Origin: Vulcanimicrobiota bacterium | Lineage (GTDB): Bacteria; Vulcanimicrobiota; Vulcanimicrobiia; Vulcanimicrobiales; Vulcanimicrobiaceae | NCBI GenBank assembly: GCA_019233415.1 | Contig: JAFAMK010000088.1 | Coordinates: forward strand, 1-6,763 | Length of the DNA stretch: 6,763 bases | Direction: 5' to 3' | Shown: piece after piece, positions 5,158-6,763 of the stretch | How the letters are laid out: every line of letters starts with the position of its first letter | Position numbering within the stretch: the stretch's first letter is position 1 | The notes under the pieces: model-generated | What the model saw: only the letters and a program-made list of their open reading frames with translations | What the model was told of the DNA's origin: nothing | Databases searched by the model: none | Program-made: the position numbers and the translations under genes

Positions 5158-6763
5158 ATGTACGGCTCGATCAAGATCCGCGGCGCGCGCGAGAACAACC
5201 TCAAGAACGTTTCGCTCGACATTCCCAAGCGCAAGATCACCGTGTTCACCGGTGTTTCGGGGTCCGGCAAGTCGTCGCTGGTCTTCGCCACGATTGCGGC
5301 CGAAAGCCAGCGGCTGATCAACGAGACCTATCCGGCGTTCGTGCAGCAGTTCATGCCGCGCTACGGCCAGCCCGACGCCGATTCGCTCGAGAACATCTCT
5401 GCCGCGATCATCGTCGACCAGCAGCGCATCGGCGGCAACTCGCGCTCGACCGTCGCGACGGTCACCGACACTGCCCAGATGCTGCGCGTCGTCTTCGCGC
5501 GGTTGGCGGAACCGCGCCTCGGTTCTCCCAGCCTCTATTCGTTCAACGATCCACGCGGAATGTGCCCGACCTGCGAGGGCATCGGGCAGGTCGCGGCGAT
5601 GAACATGGACGCCGTCGTCGACACGTCGAAGTCGTTGAACGAAGGGGCGCTGCTGCTGAAGGATTTCGCCGTCGACAGCTGGTGGTGGCTGATCTACGCG
5701 CGCTCCGGACTCTTCGACCTCGACAAGAAGATCAAGAAATACACGAAGGAAGAGCTGCACAATCTGCTTCACCTCAACGACGGCCGCAAGGTGAAGATCG
5801 GCAAGACCGCACCCAACCTCACCTACGAAGGCGTCGTTCCGAAGCTCAAGAGCCGCCTGGGTGTCAAGGACCCCGAGCAGCTCCAGCCGCACGTGCGCGC
5901 CGAGTACGACAAAATCTTCACCCGCGCCGTCTGCACCGCATGCCGCGGCACGCGCCTCAACGCGCAGGCGCTGGCGAGCACGATCGTGGGTAAGAACATC
6001 GCCGACTGCTCGGCGATGCAGGTTTCGGACCTCGCGCCGTTCATTCGCTCGATCGACGCGCCGCAGGTACAGCCGATGCGCGACGCGCTGGCGATGCGCC
6101 TGGAGAACCTCGTGACGATCGGCCTGGGCTATCTCAGCCTCGACCGTGAGAGCTCGACGCTCTCAGGCGGGGAGAGCCAGCGCGTCAAGATGGTGCGGCA
6201 CCTGGGCTCCGCGCTCACCGACCTGACCTACGTCTTCGACGAACCCAGCGTCGGCCTTCACCCGCACGACGTGGGGCGACTGGCCGGTTTGATGCAGCAG
6301 CTTCGAGACAAGGGCAACACGGTGCTCGTCGTCGAGCACAAGCCGGCCATGATCGCGATCGCCGACCACGTCGTCGACATGGGGCCGCGCGCCGGCAGCA
6401 ACGGCGGCGAGATCGTCTACGAAGGACCGTACGACGGTCTGCTCACCTCCGGCACGCTCACCGGGGACCACATCGCGAAGCATCAGCCGATCAAGAAGAA
6501 CGGCCGCAAGCCTGACGGTGCCCTCACGATCAAGAACGCGAAGCGCAATAACCTCAAGAACATCACCATCTCCGTCCCGCGCGGCGTGCTGACGGTGGTG
6601 ACCGGGGTCGCCGGCGCGGGAAAGAGCTCGCTGATCGAGGGTTGTCTGCCGCAGAGCTATCCCGAAGCGGTGATCATCGACCAGAACCTCGCGCGCGGCT
6701 CGCGCCGCTCGAACACCGCGACCTATACCGGCATCCTGGACAACGTGCGCAAGGCGTTCGCCA
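5158..6763 (+). CDS. UvrA-like ABC ATPase lacking the UvrB-binding insertion (3' end outside the window)
   Basis: Open from ATG 5158 to the window edge, giving 535 residues with no stop. The first nucleotide-binding half has Walker A GVSGSGKSSL (32-41), SFNDPRGMCPTCEGIG with C136 and C139, VCTACRGTRLN with C259 and C262, the ABC signature LSGGESQ (335-341), Walker B LTYVFDEPSVGLHPHD (356-371) and the H-loop VVEHK (H394). A second half begins near 455 with Walker A GVAGAGKSSL (483-492) and IIDQN...RSNTATYTG, as in UvrA. In canonical UvrA a UvrB-binding domain and a first cysteine pair lie between Walker A and the CPTC motif; both are missing here, because only about 95 residues separate the motifs. 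This matches the shorter UvrA-like class (including DrrC-type drug-resistance proteins) rather than the repair subunit. It probably binds DNA and hydrolyses ATP but should not load UvrB. The VEHK motif replaces the more usual VEHD. Its role (DNA-drug protection, repair or other) is inferred, not shown. Confidence 0.93.
   Translation, partial: MYGSIKIRGARENNLKNVSLDIPKRKITVFTGVSGSGKSSLVFATIAAESQRLINETYPAFVQQFMPRYGQPDADSLENISAAIIVDQQRIGGNSRSTVATVTDTAQMLRVVFARLAEPRLGSPSLYSFNDPRGMCPTCEGIGQVAAMNMDAVVDTSKSLNEGALLLKDFAVDSWWWLIYARSGLFDLDKKIKKYTKEELHNLLHLNDGRKVKIGKTAPNLTYEGVVPKLKSRLGVKDPEQLQPHVRAEYDKIFTRAVCTACRGTRLNAQALASTIVGKNIADCSAMQVSDLAPFIRSIDAPQVQPMRDALAMRLENLVTIGLGYLSLDRESSTLSGGESQRVKMVRHLGSALTDLTYVFDEPSVGLHPHDVGRLAGLMQQLRDKGNTVLVVEHKPAMIAIADHVVDMGPRAGSNGGEIVYEGPYDGLLTSGTLTGDHIAKHQPIKKNGRKPDGALTIKNAKRNNLKNITISVPRGVLTVVTGVAGAGKSSLIEGCLPQSYPEAVIIDQNLARGSRRSNTATYTGILDNVRKAFA

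Noticed and set aside
5044..5892. A 282-codon minus-strand frame opposite the phosphoesterase end and the UvrA-like start
   Set aside because: It lies antisense to conserved Walker A and cysteine motifs, and its Leu/Val/Arg/Asp-rich product shows no motif. No ribosome binding site or sensible neighbour was seen.

Overview
The window is high-GC bacterial DNA, with many codons ending in G or C. It carries two core translation genes, one large signalling gene, a small lower-GC pair on the opposite strand, and a phosphoesterase/UvrA-like pair that runs off the right edge. The organism cannot be named securely. The S10 wording EHFEMRTHKRLIDI, the very GC-rich codon use and the partner-switch style phosphatase would suit an actinobacterium or a deep GC-rich terrestrial lineage such as Eremiobacterota or Chloroflexi. 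This is inference only.

Layout: 1-699 is the C-terminal part of tuf (EF-Tu), followed after 28 bases by rpsJ (ribosomal protein S10, 728-1036). A strong intrinsic terminator (1042-1074) follows S10 at once, so the usual S10 operon (rplC, rplD and so on) does not continue here. After a short intergenic region with a second hairpin, 1184-3541 encodes a 785-aa multidomain protein: PAS-PAS-GAF-PP2C(SpoIIE/RsbU)-HATPase. It looks like a soluble sensor that combines the phosphatase and kinase-like halves of a partner-switching stress or sigma-factor pathway.

Convergent to it on the minus strand are two overlapping unknown genes. These are a membrane protein with a signal-peptide-like N-terminus (3714-4286) and a 61-aa protein (3538-3723). 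The second shares a single CTAG tetranucleotide as stop codon with the phosphatase gene. This segment is visibly less GC-rich than its neighbours and may be an acquisition.

From 4502 the plus strand resumes with a calcineurin-like metallophosphoesterase (4502-5143). Fourteen bases later an incomplete UvrA-like ABC ATPase begins (5158 to the window end). It lacks the UvrB-binding insertion and the first cysteine pair of canonical UvrA. The spacing implies co-transcription of these two genes. No RNA genes, CRISPR arrays, insertion sequences or long repeats were seen. Nothing here is a clearly new system. The most notable points are the S10 operon break, the fused phosphatase/kinase sensor, the lower-GC unknown pair, and the phosphoesterase/UvrA-like coupling.
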